Shown here one piece after another: positions 12,000 to 23,500 of a stretch of 64,000 nt of DNA; the first letter of the stretch is position 1, and each line of letters starts with the position of its first letter. This DNA is from Dillenia suffruticosa (lineage: Eukaryota; Streptophyta; Magnoliopsida; Dilleniales; Dilleniaceae): contig JAVTVX010000008.1 of NCBI GenBank assembly GCA_033439265.1, positions 2,108,001 through 2,172,000 of the forward strand, read 5' to 3'. The notes under the pieces were generated by a model. That model ran no database searches and was not told the DNA's origin. It saw only the letters and a program-made list of their open reading frames with translations. The translations under genes and the position numbers were made by a program.

Positions 12000-12103
12000 T
12001 TTTAAGAACGTGTAAGCATTCTTACAACAAATTGTACATGCATTTATAATTGTGCTTGCTCATAACATATAATTATACAAATAAACACTGCACATGCATA
12101 TAT

Positions 12104-12105
<2 letters not shown>

Positions 12106-12148
<43 letters not shown>
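12106..12148. repeat. TA dinucleotide microsatellite
   Basis: An uninterrupted run of more than twenty TA units. Nothing else is associated with it. Confidence 0.95.
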
Positions 12149-12152
<4 letters not shown>

Positions 12153-12585
12153 AAAACTTGTAGGATTAATGAATCTGTAACTAAACACATTGGATGCTGG
12201 TAGTGTATCACTGTATGCATGGAGGCCAACATCAAATTATGCATTTTGATGGTGGCGAATGGCAAGACATCCATGTGTCTTTCTTTTTCCTTTCCTTCAA
12301 ACATCAATGTTTAGTTGTAGCTTTATATTTAATTCTCCTTGGGGTAGCTGGCAAACCTTAATTTCGCTCGATTAAGCTGATGCCTTTTTCTCACGTTGCA
12401 TGTAGTAATTTGCATATGAGAGATTGGTATAAAACCTTCATATTTGAAATTTATAAATGAAAAGTATCATGTTGGGAGAAATTTTTTTTAAATTTGTCTC
12501 TAATAATAATCGAATCGAATTAGTTAGAATATAATTTCAAATACCGATCGGTTTAAGAAAGAGAGAGAGATATCTCCAACCAACC

Positions 12586-12675
12586 AAGCTCCATCTTTGC
12601 GGACATAGGGTCCCATGGGAATCCAAAGTGAAGCTCCATCTTTGTGGACATGGGGTCCCGTGGGAATCCAAAGTG
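12586..12675. repeat. 45-bp tandem duplication
   Basis: Two adjacent copies of a 45-bp unit beginning AAGCTCCATCTTTG (12586 and 12631), differing at only a few bases. The unit has no obvious coding meaning. Confidence 0.9.
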
Positions 12676-15124
12676 AAGTGGAAAGTCCTTGGGTGCGTCG
12701 AAGTGGAGTCACCAAACGATGCACATTAATGAAATGATGCAAATGTAAGGGGGTTGTTGAACTTATATGATTTCATTTGCATCCAATACCCATGGCTTCC
12801 ACCTCTCCAAAGCTAACGAGGAGTGCAATTATTAGCAAAATGAATATAGCCCCACCACCCCCACTTAATCACTCTCATCTGCCCTCTTCTCATATTTCAA
12901 GTACCCATAAAATTGACTAATGTAGGGAATTAATACTAATATATGGACCACTTGCAACTACAATTATTTCGAATAAATTACATAAGATTAATTTTCTTTT
13001 AATTCCAAAGCAAACAAAATTTAATTTAGCAAACTGTACTAACTATACTACTTTGATTAAAGCTTCTTTGGTTGGTATTTTTTTGGCCTAAATGTATTTT
13101 TTCGTGAAGTAATGTACAACTCCTTTTCGTAGTTATAGTTCATCGCAATTCTTATTTAAGATAAAAAAAAAAAGAATTTTGCTCTCTATTTTAATAATTA
13201 ATTTTTTAAAATAAAAATTAGTAATTTAGTATTAATATTAAGTTGGGCTGAAGTCGGTTTTATAACCCTTTTCTATACCAGGCGTATTGATAACATTAGT
13301 ATATATGTTGTCATCAAATAGTATCGGTATATTCTAATATTTCACTGGCTTCTCCCATGGTTGCTGAATAGATGTGGAGTTCAATTTAAGAATTGACTCT
13401 CTTTATATCTGTTTCTTTTTTTATTATTTTCAAGATTTAAATTTAAGATTTTAGTTAAGAAACTTTAATTTTCTTATTCATCAAATGTTGATGCATGCAG
13501 AGGAAAAGGAGAGGAAGGAGTATGAAGGTTTATTTATTGATCTTGTCATTGTCACTTTGGAAGTCTTTGTTCACACACTTGCATTGCATTATGTCCAAAC
13601 CATTCTAACAATGACAGTATTTTAGAATTTTTTATTTTATTTTTAACACAATATATAGGCAATCATATAGATCATATGATTATTGTCTCCTATCTTCTCT
13701 TGATTGTGTGTTCTTTGTCTTTTTCCCTTCTAAGTATCCTTGCTTCTAAGTGATTTTTTGACAAACTTTTTTTTTTTAATTTTATTAAATAATTATTCAT
13801 TTCAGAAGTTCAAAATTATATTAAAAAATTATTAATTATTTTATATCTTAATTATATCACCAATCTCTTCAGAAATATTGTAATACCCATGATTTTTATT
13901 AATTTCTAAAATTAAAGGAAATCAAATCTCTTTCTAAACTTGCTTAGTTAGCACAATTTGCATTTTGATAGATTTATCGATTACATTTTTAATTTAGAAA
14001 TTTTAAAAAATTCAAGAAAAATATATTAATTTTCTCAACGAGAGAAATTTCCAAAAATAAATAATATATAAAAAATAACTCATCTCGTCTTTTTTCTTTC
14101 TCTCTCTCTTTTTTAACCAAGTGGTGATGAATCTCGACCAACTTATCATTGAGGCCAAGATATCTTTATTAATCTACTTTATAGCAAAATGAAAATTAAA
14201 ATTTTTAACTATTTAGCATGTAAGGGTTCAATTTTGTGCTTATATTTTCTTCAAAAATAAATTTGCAACTCCAGTGGAAAATGCATATATTGAAAAATAA
14301 AATTGTATAAAAATATAGAAAACGAAAACTTAAAAAATTAGTAAATATAAAAAATATTAGAAATTTTATATAAATATTAATTATTTTATAAAACTAATAA
14401 AATAGTCATCTTTTATAATAATAATCTAAAATGATCAAATATGTAATGATTAATCAAAAGATAAATAATATAAAATATATAAAATATAATTAAATAAACA
14501 AATAATTTATTAAATATGAACAAATATATAAATATAAAATAAATAAAAATTTTTATGTAAATATTAATTAATTTAACATATTGAACCATTTAAAAAACCG
14601 AAAATGGGAGCTTTTAGACCTTAGAATTTTTTTCTTTTTCCTTTTTTTTTTCTTCTTATTATTAGTTCAACACATCATGAGAAATAGACCACAAACCCCA
14701 CTTGACAAAAGCAAATTTTGGTAGACCAAATGTCAAACTCCATTTTTTTTTCCTTTTCTCTTCCTGGCTAAATCCCAAAAAAAAAAAAAAAAAAAATTCT
14801 GACAATACCATACTATCTAAAAGCTTGGGTTTGTGGATCTCTGAATCAATCTTAGGAGGCTGAGATGAGACAGATAGAGGGTATAATCTCATTTTTTATT
14901 ATTTTCCATTTCCTTCTCTTCTTTTCGTTTTTCCTGTCTTACAGTGAACCCAAAGAGTGTCGACTTGGCAACTTATAGAAGTGGGGAGCTCCAAAGGGAG
15001 AAAATATTTTTTAGTAAAAACATACACATCGTTCATACCTTGAACCATTAAATTAGTGTGGAAGTGAATGGATCAGAGGGGGTACGATTTTTAAGTGAAT
15101 GTGTAAATATTTCTCACCTTAATT

Positions 15125-15417
15125 TAATTCTTATTCACAGTCCCTTAATCAATTCGAATTGAATTTAATCAGAGTTGACGTGATTATCAGATATAGATAA
15201 TTTATATATTAATATTTAAAAAAAAAAGATTTGAAAGATTTTTTTAATAAGTTATCGGTATTCAGTAATCACGTTAAATTTGATTAAATTTGATTCGAGT
15301 TAAATTGAATTTTTAAGAGATAAAATTCTTATAATATCTATTTTGTTCGTATATAAAAATCGAATTCAAAATCTTGTTTAATGAAAATCAATGTCCGATT
15401 ATTGAATCAACAATGGG
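15125..15417. mobile_element. Two family A SINEs, tail to tail
   Basis: A 5'-truncated plus-oriented copy (about 15125-15227, ending in an A run) is followed within about 12 bp by a nearly complete minus-oriented copy (15239-15417, starting with a T run). The two tails face each other, so the 3' halves form an imperfect inverted repeat with a short loop. Confidence 0.6.
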
Positions 15418-16661
15418 ATTTTGATAGATCCTTTGAAACAAGTAAAGGAGTTGATGAACCAAATAAAAACTAGCAAAACATTCTATTTTCTTCTCGAAAA
15501 ATTTAAAATTAACTCGCGTTGTTAGTTTAACATAATGCAAGTGTTTATTCAAATTATATATACAGATAGAGATTATAATTTTTATAAATTAAATAATATT
15601 AGGGACCGTTATCATTTTTCACTTAAATTTATTGATCTATCTCTCTCTCTCTCTCAAAACTCCTCTCAAATTTCCCAAACACCACTTGAGCAACCAAGAG
15701 GCATTGAAGCCGGAAGAAGTGTTAATGTGGATTGCCTGGTGCACCGTTTCTTTTTATTATATAAGAATTTAAATATTGAATCTTTGAATTAAAAGAATAA
15801 ATTGTGATTATCGGACTGTATTTTGAGACGTTGCCTAGTATACCTTACACCCCACATGGCATGACACGTTATTCTATGTTTTGTAAGCCATTAACGTAAA
15901 TCCAAATTGAAAAATAACATAAAACCTTATCAGGCGATTAGTTAAGAGATCAGATCATCAATACTTAGGATGCCCTCTTTCATAAATTTCCGTGTCTTTC
16001 ATCAAATATAATTCTAATTTTTAAATGCGAAACAAACACTCCCCCATCGAAAATTTCTTAGAATTTCAACCCCTAATGAAAAAAAATTTTATTAGCATCA
16101 AGTTTTAGACTGATTCTTGCACCATCAACCCTGGCAAAACGCCAACAAAAGTCTTTCTTGGTAGGCCAAAAGTCCAAGGTTAAACAGTGCCCTCTATCAA
16201 CTACCCTCACAATTAGTGGACAGTATGACGGCCACGAAGTTCGAGTTTGGTATCCCAAATTTTGTTCAAATTCAGGTTATTATGTTAAAAGACTCAAAGC
16301 TCTTACTTTGCTCAATAATGATAAATCATTTTGTGATGTTTCACTTGAATGATTGATTTCGTATAGATTTAGAAAATATTGATTTGAAGCTGAATTCGAA
16401 CTTTTTTTTTTTAAATATATAAAATGAGTTTAAGTAATAAATAATTTCACCCGACTTAACTTAAATTTTTATCTGATTTAAAAAATATTTTAATTGATTT
16501 AAAATTTACTTAAATTTCATATTTTTTTGTTGATATCGATTCTGACTCCAAAATTTAGGATGAAAACTCGGATTATTATTGTTATTGTTGATATCGATTC
16601 TCATGTGAGTTTTGATTTTATTTGATTTTTTATTTATTTGATTCGTATAGGGATACTCGGA

Positions 16662-16878
16662 AATGAATTTAAAAAGATTAATATCTCGTTGTTCTAGTAA
16701 TTTGACACTATTAACCCTTAAATAATGTTTCGGATTCGAATATTGTGTATAATAAAAATAGACGTAAGGAGAGGGAGAGTTTTGTCCATTAAGTGATTGA
16801 ATCCGATTCGAATCGAATTTAATCATATTTAACATGATTATTGGATACGGTAATTTATAAAAAAATGAATTTATAAAG
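16662..16878 (+). mobile_element. SINE family A copy with target-site duplication
   Basis: The insert 16677-16863 (187 bp) is plus-oriented, with a head containing TTCTAGTAATTTGACACT, a box-B-like GTTTCGGATTCGAATA, a body with GATTCGAATCGAATTTAATC and an A tail. Repeats AATGAATTTAAAAAG (16662-16676) and AATGAATTTATAAAG (16864-16878) flank it and match at 14 of 15 positions. Confidence 0.8.
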
Positions 16879-17365
16879 AAAAATTATATTATCATCCTAA
16901 TAAAAAGGAAATTTTTTTTTACATGAGATTTGAATTCGGATTACGAGATTGAGAGGAAGGTTATGATCATATAGCAGGACAAAAAAGGAAAATTTATAAT
17001 AAGTTAGGGTGTTGATCACCAATAACAAATGTTTTGATGTGCTATTATCTAAAGGTCTAAGGGTAGGTAAGTACAGGTAAGGGCACAAATATCTTTTTTG
17101 GGCCACCATTGAGAGACAACTTAATGGAATTAAAAACCCAAATTATTGTCTATGGGCTAGAAATTAAATAAAATTAAAAAATGAAATTATTTTAATCGAT
17201 GTTCCTTCCATTTTTTCCTAGTATTTCCTCGTATGATTTCTAAAATAGATTGTAATTATAAATTTTGAATTCCATGTAAACTAATTAATAATTTGGACGA
17301 AATATAAAATTCGAAGAACGTTTAATAAGTCAGTTAAATATTAAAATTTTAATTTTCAACTTGTA

Positions 17366-17555
17366 TTTTTTTGTTATAAGCTATTGATATTTGATAATTA
17401 CGTTGAATCTGAATAAATCTGGTTCCAGTCACATTGAATCCTTAAAGGACAAAATTTGCGTACTATCTATTTTTTTATATATAAAATTTGAATTTGAGAT
17501 TTTATTTTAAAAAATCAGTGTCCATTCACTAAATTAACTAAAATATTGGTGATGT
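17366..17555 (-). mobile_element. SINE family A copy
   Basis: T run, then TATAAGCTATTGATATTTGA, a body with GTTGAATCTGAATAAATCTG, and a head ending CATTCACTAAATTAACTAAA. The block order equals that of the copies with target duplications. No duplication was identified here. Confidence 0.55.
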
Positions 17556-19174
17556 CGTATGATATAACAATGATGAAATATTTGGACTTTTATTCTTAAA
17601 AATGATAAGAACTCCCTTTCGCAAGCAAAAGAGTGTAGTGTATGTTAGAAATAAATAGGTAAAAGAATTTACAAATAATATTGAATAAATAAGGAAAAAT
17701 CTTTTGCACAACAAATCTTTTAAGGATATTTATTTTAACTAAAGAAAATTACATATAAAATAAAAAAAAAAATTAGAAATGAAATATATAAATAGAAAGA
17801 ATAGATTCGACTTATGCAATTTTGTTCGGAAAAATTGAATTTAGACCCAATTGAAAATTTTTAATTCGGAAATTGTTAATAAAATGATGATCTTCATCTT
17901 TTGTTAATAAACAAATTTAAATTTTACTTATAAAATTAAATTCTTTACTAATTTTTTAAATTACAAAACTTCCGAATCCTTGATAAATACGCAAACATGA
18001 CCTTGACAAGGGGTCCCTATTCTAGAAATGCACAAAGACGGGGACACAAAAGCCAAGCTCAACATACCCTTCAGAAGGGACCACGTGTCAATCTCAGTCG
18101 GTGAGCGTGTGGAATATTTGTCTACCGGTGCAAGTAAAGCCGAGAAGGCTCTCCTCTCCGTTCTCACCCCTTCATCTTCTACTTAAACCCTCCTCAAGTC
18201 GGCGGCTTCAAGGCTCTCCCCTCTGTTCTCGTAGCAAACTTCACGGTCTAACAATAAAATATTATACCAACGCTTCGTGGGTGACATTAGCATTTCATAT
18301 CAAAAAAATTAAAATTTGAGAGTTTTGATAATAATAAAAATAATATTATGAGAACTCTCTCTTAATTAAGACCCGATAATAATTCGACTAAAATTAGTCG
18401 GAGTAAAATTTTGAGTATTCAATAGTGAACCAAGTCCAAGGGACTAAAAAAAATTATATATTTTTAATTATAAATTTTGAATTTAAATCATAAAAGTAAA
18501 AAAATAAAATTTTAAAAAATTAATCTTTTAATAGATTTCACAAAATTAAATCCGAGAAAAAACAAAGGGACAGCGACTCCAGGGTGTCTCTGTTGCTGTG
18601 CTTGACCCAAAGATTTCCTTCACTTTCCAGCAAAGAACAAAAAATTTTATCAAATAAGATGGGTGGCCTCTTCTCAAATCTCTCCCCAGGCGGTTGAGCC
18701 AATTAATTACATTTCCCCAAATGCAAAATATATAATTTCACCCAAACTTTCTTTTAATAACTTTGAAGATTTACATCTCATTACTTATAATAATAAAGAA
18801 AATAAAAATATAAGTAAATATATAAATATAAAAAATATAAAATTTTTTATGTAAATATTAATTATTTTTTGAAAATAACAAAATAATCATTTTTATAATA
18901 AAAATATAAAATGGTTAAATATATAATTATTAATTATAAAGTAAATAATTAAAAGTTATAATTAAATAGATAAATAATTTATTAAATATGAAAAAATATA
19001 AAGATTTTTTTTATAAATGTTAATTAAAAATATTAATATTAAGAAATTACTCTGCATAGATATCCACATATATCATTTCATTCGTAACAAATTTAATTGG
19101 ACATTTTCTACCATTTTAGGATGTAAATTTCCATCTAATCGACAACCATGAAATAAAAATAGTAGAATAATTAA

Positions 19175-19367
19175 CCGTCTTAATCAATATTTAATTGGTT
19201 CAGGATTGAAAACCTATGTGTTTAAATATAATTCAAAATTCGAATTTTATGTATAAAGAAAATATGCTCTAGAAGAGTTTGGTCTTTTAGGAGTTCAATT
19301 CAAATTGAATTAAATTTAATCGAATTTGACATAATTACTGAATATCAACGATTTATATCAAAAAATT
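19175..19367 (+). mobile_element. SINE family A copy
   Basis: Plus-oriented, with body blocks TCAAATTGAATTAAATTTAA and GACATAATTACTGAATATCA followed by a short A tail. Its head near 19175-19250 is diverged. Confidence 0.5.
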
Positions 19368-19589
19368 AAGCAAGCATAAAAATGACAAAAAAATGTATCT
19401 GATTTATAATATGATAATTTAAGATTTGGGTTCGAAATTGAATTAAAGATCGAGTTTTTGAGTGATTTTTGAGAATTAACTAATGTGTTATCAATTTTTA
19501 AAATAAAATATTTTTATTTGAGTGAGTTTGTATATTAATATAAATAATTTATAAATTATTGTATGTATTTAATAAATTCATTTAGAATA

Positions 19590-19716
19590 TAAAGTGTTGT
19601 ATTTTCGATATTCGATATTTAATTTAATTAAATTTGATTTGAATCGAATTAAATTTTTAATGATTAAAATTTTATTTAAGAAAATTAGTCCGTAAGTATT
19701 AAAACAATTAGACTTG
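19590..19716 (-). mobile_element. SINE family A copy, internally deleted
   Basis: Minus-oriented body and head blocks are present (ATTTGATTTGAATCGAATTA, then TATTTAAGAAAATTAGTCCG), but the central segment seen in other copies is missing. Confidence 0.4.
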
Positions 19717-20462
19717 GGTAGATAGTGTTGCATTGTATCAACGATTCACTGGTATCTAAAAAGAGCCCTCAAGCCAGAAGGTTTTTTTTTTTTTTTTGGG
19801 GAAAAGAAATCTTCGAAAAAATCAAATAGCAGAAGGTTCTTCTTTTCAGGGAAAAAAAATGCCATTTGAATCTTCACTTCCCCTCCCACCCGGAGGAGAG
19901 AGAGAGGGTAGTGGAGAATGAAGAGAGAGAAAGCAGGAGAGAGAAAATCAATTAAGGAAAGTCACAGCTCACAACCTTTCGATCGAAGAGAGAGAGAGAC
20001 GAGAGAGACGAGAGAGAGAGGGAGAGTTTACAGACAATTGTTAAAAGAATACAAAATCAAATCAAATGCGGCCGCAGGAGTAGTTCGAAGAAAGAAAGCT
20101 TAGCCGTCTTGAGCGTATTTCCCGCAAAATTAGGTCGACAGTCTCTCTCTTTACGGTCCAACTAGCCGGTTCCATTCAAACTCCGGTTCGCTCTTCCTAC
20201 TTTCTCCTACGGCGTCTGATACCGTCGTCGTCTTCTCTAGAGAGAGAGAAAAGCCCTTACTCCTTTCTCTCTCTCTATCTCTCTCTTGAGTCAAATATTT
20301 TATTTTTCTCTCACCACACTTCTGAACACTTCCAATTTTTTAATATTCTTACCTCACTCACTCTCTTTCTTTCGTCAACTGAAGAAACTGAAGAGAGAGA
20401 GAGAGAGAGAGAGATTCAGCTCCTGAGTTGAAGAATCAAAGCCTGTGCTTTGATTCATTCGG

Positions 20463-20565
20463 GTAAGAAATTTCTGGAGAGAGAGAAATGTTTGTGAACA
20501 TGTAGATAGGAAAGAAAAAAATGGAGAAAGATTAGATGGTTAACCATTTGTTGATGTTGATTTAG
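20463..20565 (+). other. Predicted 5' UTR intron of the receptor kinase gene
   Basis: The donor GTAAGA follows a CT/GA-rich leader and the acceptor TTGATTTAG ends two bases before the start codon. The length, 103 nt, is typical of a plant leader intron. The leader (19870-20460) is rich in GAGAGA and CTCTCT. Confidence 0.5.
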
Positions 20566-20567
20566 AT

Positions 20568-23500
20568 ATGGTGGATCAGAGAAGTATAATTGTAGTAACC
20601 CTTATTTCTCTGCTCTTGTTGTTGTTATTTGATTCTACATTGGAACAACAGTTGACTTCTTATTCTGAAAAACAAGCTCTGCTTCAGCTGAGATCAACAT
20701 TAGGGTTAAGAAGCAAGGATTGGCCCAAGAAAGCCGACCCTTGCTTCAATTGGACTGGTATTAGCTGCCAAAATGGTAGTGTCATTGGTATCAACATTTC
20801 TGGATTTCGTAGGACTCGTGTCGGCAGTCAAAACCCTAGTTTTTCAGTTGATGCCCTTGTGAATTTAACCGATTTGATGTCCTTTAATGCCTCTAATTTC
20901 TTGCTTCCCGGTCAAATTCCTGATTTGTTTGGTGATAAGTTGTTGTTGCTTCAAGTGCTTGATCTTAGGTCTTCCTCTGTTGTTGGTCCTATTCCATTGT
21001 CTTTAGGCAATTCGAGTAATCTCACTTCATTGTACTTGTCCAATAATATTATTACTGGTTTGATTCCTCCGAGCTTAGGTCAGTTGTCGAAACTCTTGTA
21101 TCTTGATCTTTCTCAGAATTCTCTTACTGGGTCAATACCTTCAGAGTTTAGTTCTTTGGGGAATTTGTCGTTGCTTGATTTATCCTCGAATTTCTTATCT
21201 GGGTTGATTCCTCCTGGGATTGGTGCACTGCCGAAACTTCAGGTTTTGAATCTTTCAAACAATAGTTTTACGTCTTCGATACCTGCCCAGCTTGGTGATC
21301 TTGGGAGTCTAGTTGAACTTGATCTGGGTATGAATGATTTGTCTGGGTCATTATCCTCAGATTTGAGTGGATTGAGGAGTTTGCGGAAAATGTTGCTTGG
21401 GAGCAATAAACTTTCTGGGGAATTGCCTGATGATTTGTTTATTTCTCTTACCAGGTTGCAGTTTATAGACTTGAGTCAGAATAGCTTCAATGGGTCTATT
21501 CCAAATGCTATTTTCTCAATGTCACAACTGCAATTTCTTGACATCTCAGGCAACGATTTCACTTCTCAGCTCCCTGACCGTAGCTCAACTACTAATAGCT
21601 CTGGTGCTGTATTCAATCTATCACAGAATATGTTTTATGGAAATCTCACATCTATATTGGGGAGGTTCAGTTATGTTGATCTATCCGGCAACTATTTCGA
21701 AGGTAAGATTCTGGACTACGTACCTAGCAATAGATCCCTTGATAGAAATTGCCTGCAAAATGTGTCAAATCAGAGAACGTTGGAAGATTGTACATCATTT
21801 TATGTTGCTAGGGGCCTGATTTTTGATGGATTTGGACCACAAAATAAAACACCACCTGCTGCACCGAAATCATCTGGAAAGAGTAACAGGCGATGGATTA
21901 TTTTGGCAGGAGTGTTGGGTGCAGTTGCTTTTATAGCAATCCTAATATCCCTGATTGTTATTGTGATCTTTTGCACCCGAAGAAGGGGCACAAACCAGAG
22001 AAGCAATGGGGTAGGGCCTATTCCTGCTGGGGGCAGTCCTTCACCTCAGGGAGTAGCAATTGACTTTTCGAGCCTAGGGGAAAAGTTTGTGCATCAGCAG
22101 CTGCTTCATGCCACAAATGACTTTAATGACATGAACCTCATCAAACATGGCCACTCAGGTGAGCTCTACAGGGGAGTTCTGGAAAATGGGATGCCGGTGG
22201 TCATCAAGAAAATCAATCTGCATTCTGTAAAGGAGTCATATTTACAAGAATTGGATTTTTTCAGTAAGGTTTCACATACAAGAGTGATTCCCTTCTTGGG
22301 TCATTGTTTGGACGATGAGAATGAAAAGTTCATTGTTTATAAATGTATGCCAAACGGGGACTTGTCAAGCTCCTTGTACAGGAAAACTGATGTGGAAGAT
22401 GATGGCCTACAATCTCTAGATTGGATAACGAGATTAAAAATTGCAATTGGTACTGCAGAAGGTCTATCTTATCTGCATCATGAATGCACTCCTCCCCTTG
22501 TTCACAGGTATTCCCAGCATCTTCCGATTTCTTTTGTTACTGCATTAATGATACTCATGAGAAGTTTCATGTGGCTAGTTTTTCTCTGGATGGAATGAAT
22601 ATGAGTGTAGTATTGGACCTCTGCTTGCTTATTCCTTGAAAAAGAATATACTTTAGAGGACATTTTTCTGTGACTGGTTTAGCTGCATGTTTCATGTCTG
22701 CATATGACAACATGCCCGCAGAGAGTGGGTAATTCAGCCCTTGTAGCGGGAGTAGTGCGACGTTATTGCACATAACAAGATATTTTAATGATGTTCTGTT
22801 TTGCTTACTGGAGTACTTTGTCCTTCCTATGTTTGTCTTCAGCCTCTAGTTTTCACTCCTATGTTCATTTTCCACTGTGAAGGCATGCTATCTATATTCT
22901 GCAGGGGGCATGTCTTCCTAGAGTTTTAAATATGGTTAGGGAATGAAGCTTCACGGGGTTTACTCACCTGCTCACGTGCATACTATAGGACAATATCTGG
23001 GCGAGCTAGACTAGACATGGTTTAGTGTCTGCACTGATAAAGCTGGGTTTGATCTAGCTCCCTAGTTTTTAGGTCATGTTTTGAAGTGCTTTAGGACAGG
23101 TATATGTCCATAAGATTTAGTCTTCTTGGGTCTATGCTTTACACAGGATAGAATTTTATATGAAAGATGGGGTGATGTATGTCATTATGATATTCTCATG
23201 AGCCTGCATAAGGGCGTAGGTGAGTTTTGGATGATGGGATGTTAAAGCGAAGCAGCTACTGATTTTCCCATCAGCTTAGTGATTGATAATATCAGCAAGT
23301 GAACTCTATAAGATGGGAATCCTCCACAATTGAAGATGGACACCCAGGTAGCAACTTTACAACAAGAGAATATTTGCATTTTCTAATCCAGTATTTTGGA
23401 TTCGTATGAGAAAGTGTTTCTTAAATTAAATTCTACATTGGATCTCTTGGAGGTTGTGAAGTTTTAGAGTAGGATTGATTTAAGCATATTTGAATTCTAT

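Larger units (their letters stand above)
6972..20400. other. Gene-poor AT-rich region
   Basis: About 13.4 kb without a recognisable protein-coding gene. It holds long A/T tracts, a TTTA repeat (about 7489-7526), a TA run near 9063-9083, a long TA run (about 12106-12148), a 45-bp tandem duplication (12586-12675) and numerous SINE copies listed separately. A less AT-rich island (about 9180-9420) and another around 18000-18260 contain G-box words but lead into no open frame. The right end (19870-20400) is GA/CT-rich and likely belongs to the promoter and leader of the receptor kinase gene. Confidence 0.6.

Noticed and set aside
18000-18260. Possible gene start with G-box CCACGTGTC and CT-rich leader
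   Set aside because: No sustained open frame or recognisable protein follows on either strand.
19918-20103. Charged open frame in the GA-rich leader of the receptor kinase gene
   Set aside because: Low-complexity GA repeats read as E/R; not conserved-looking and upstream of the real start.
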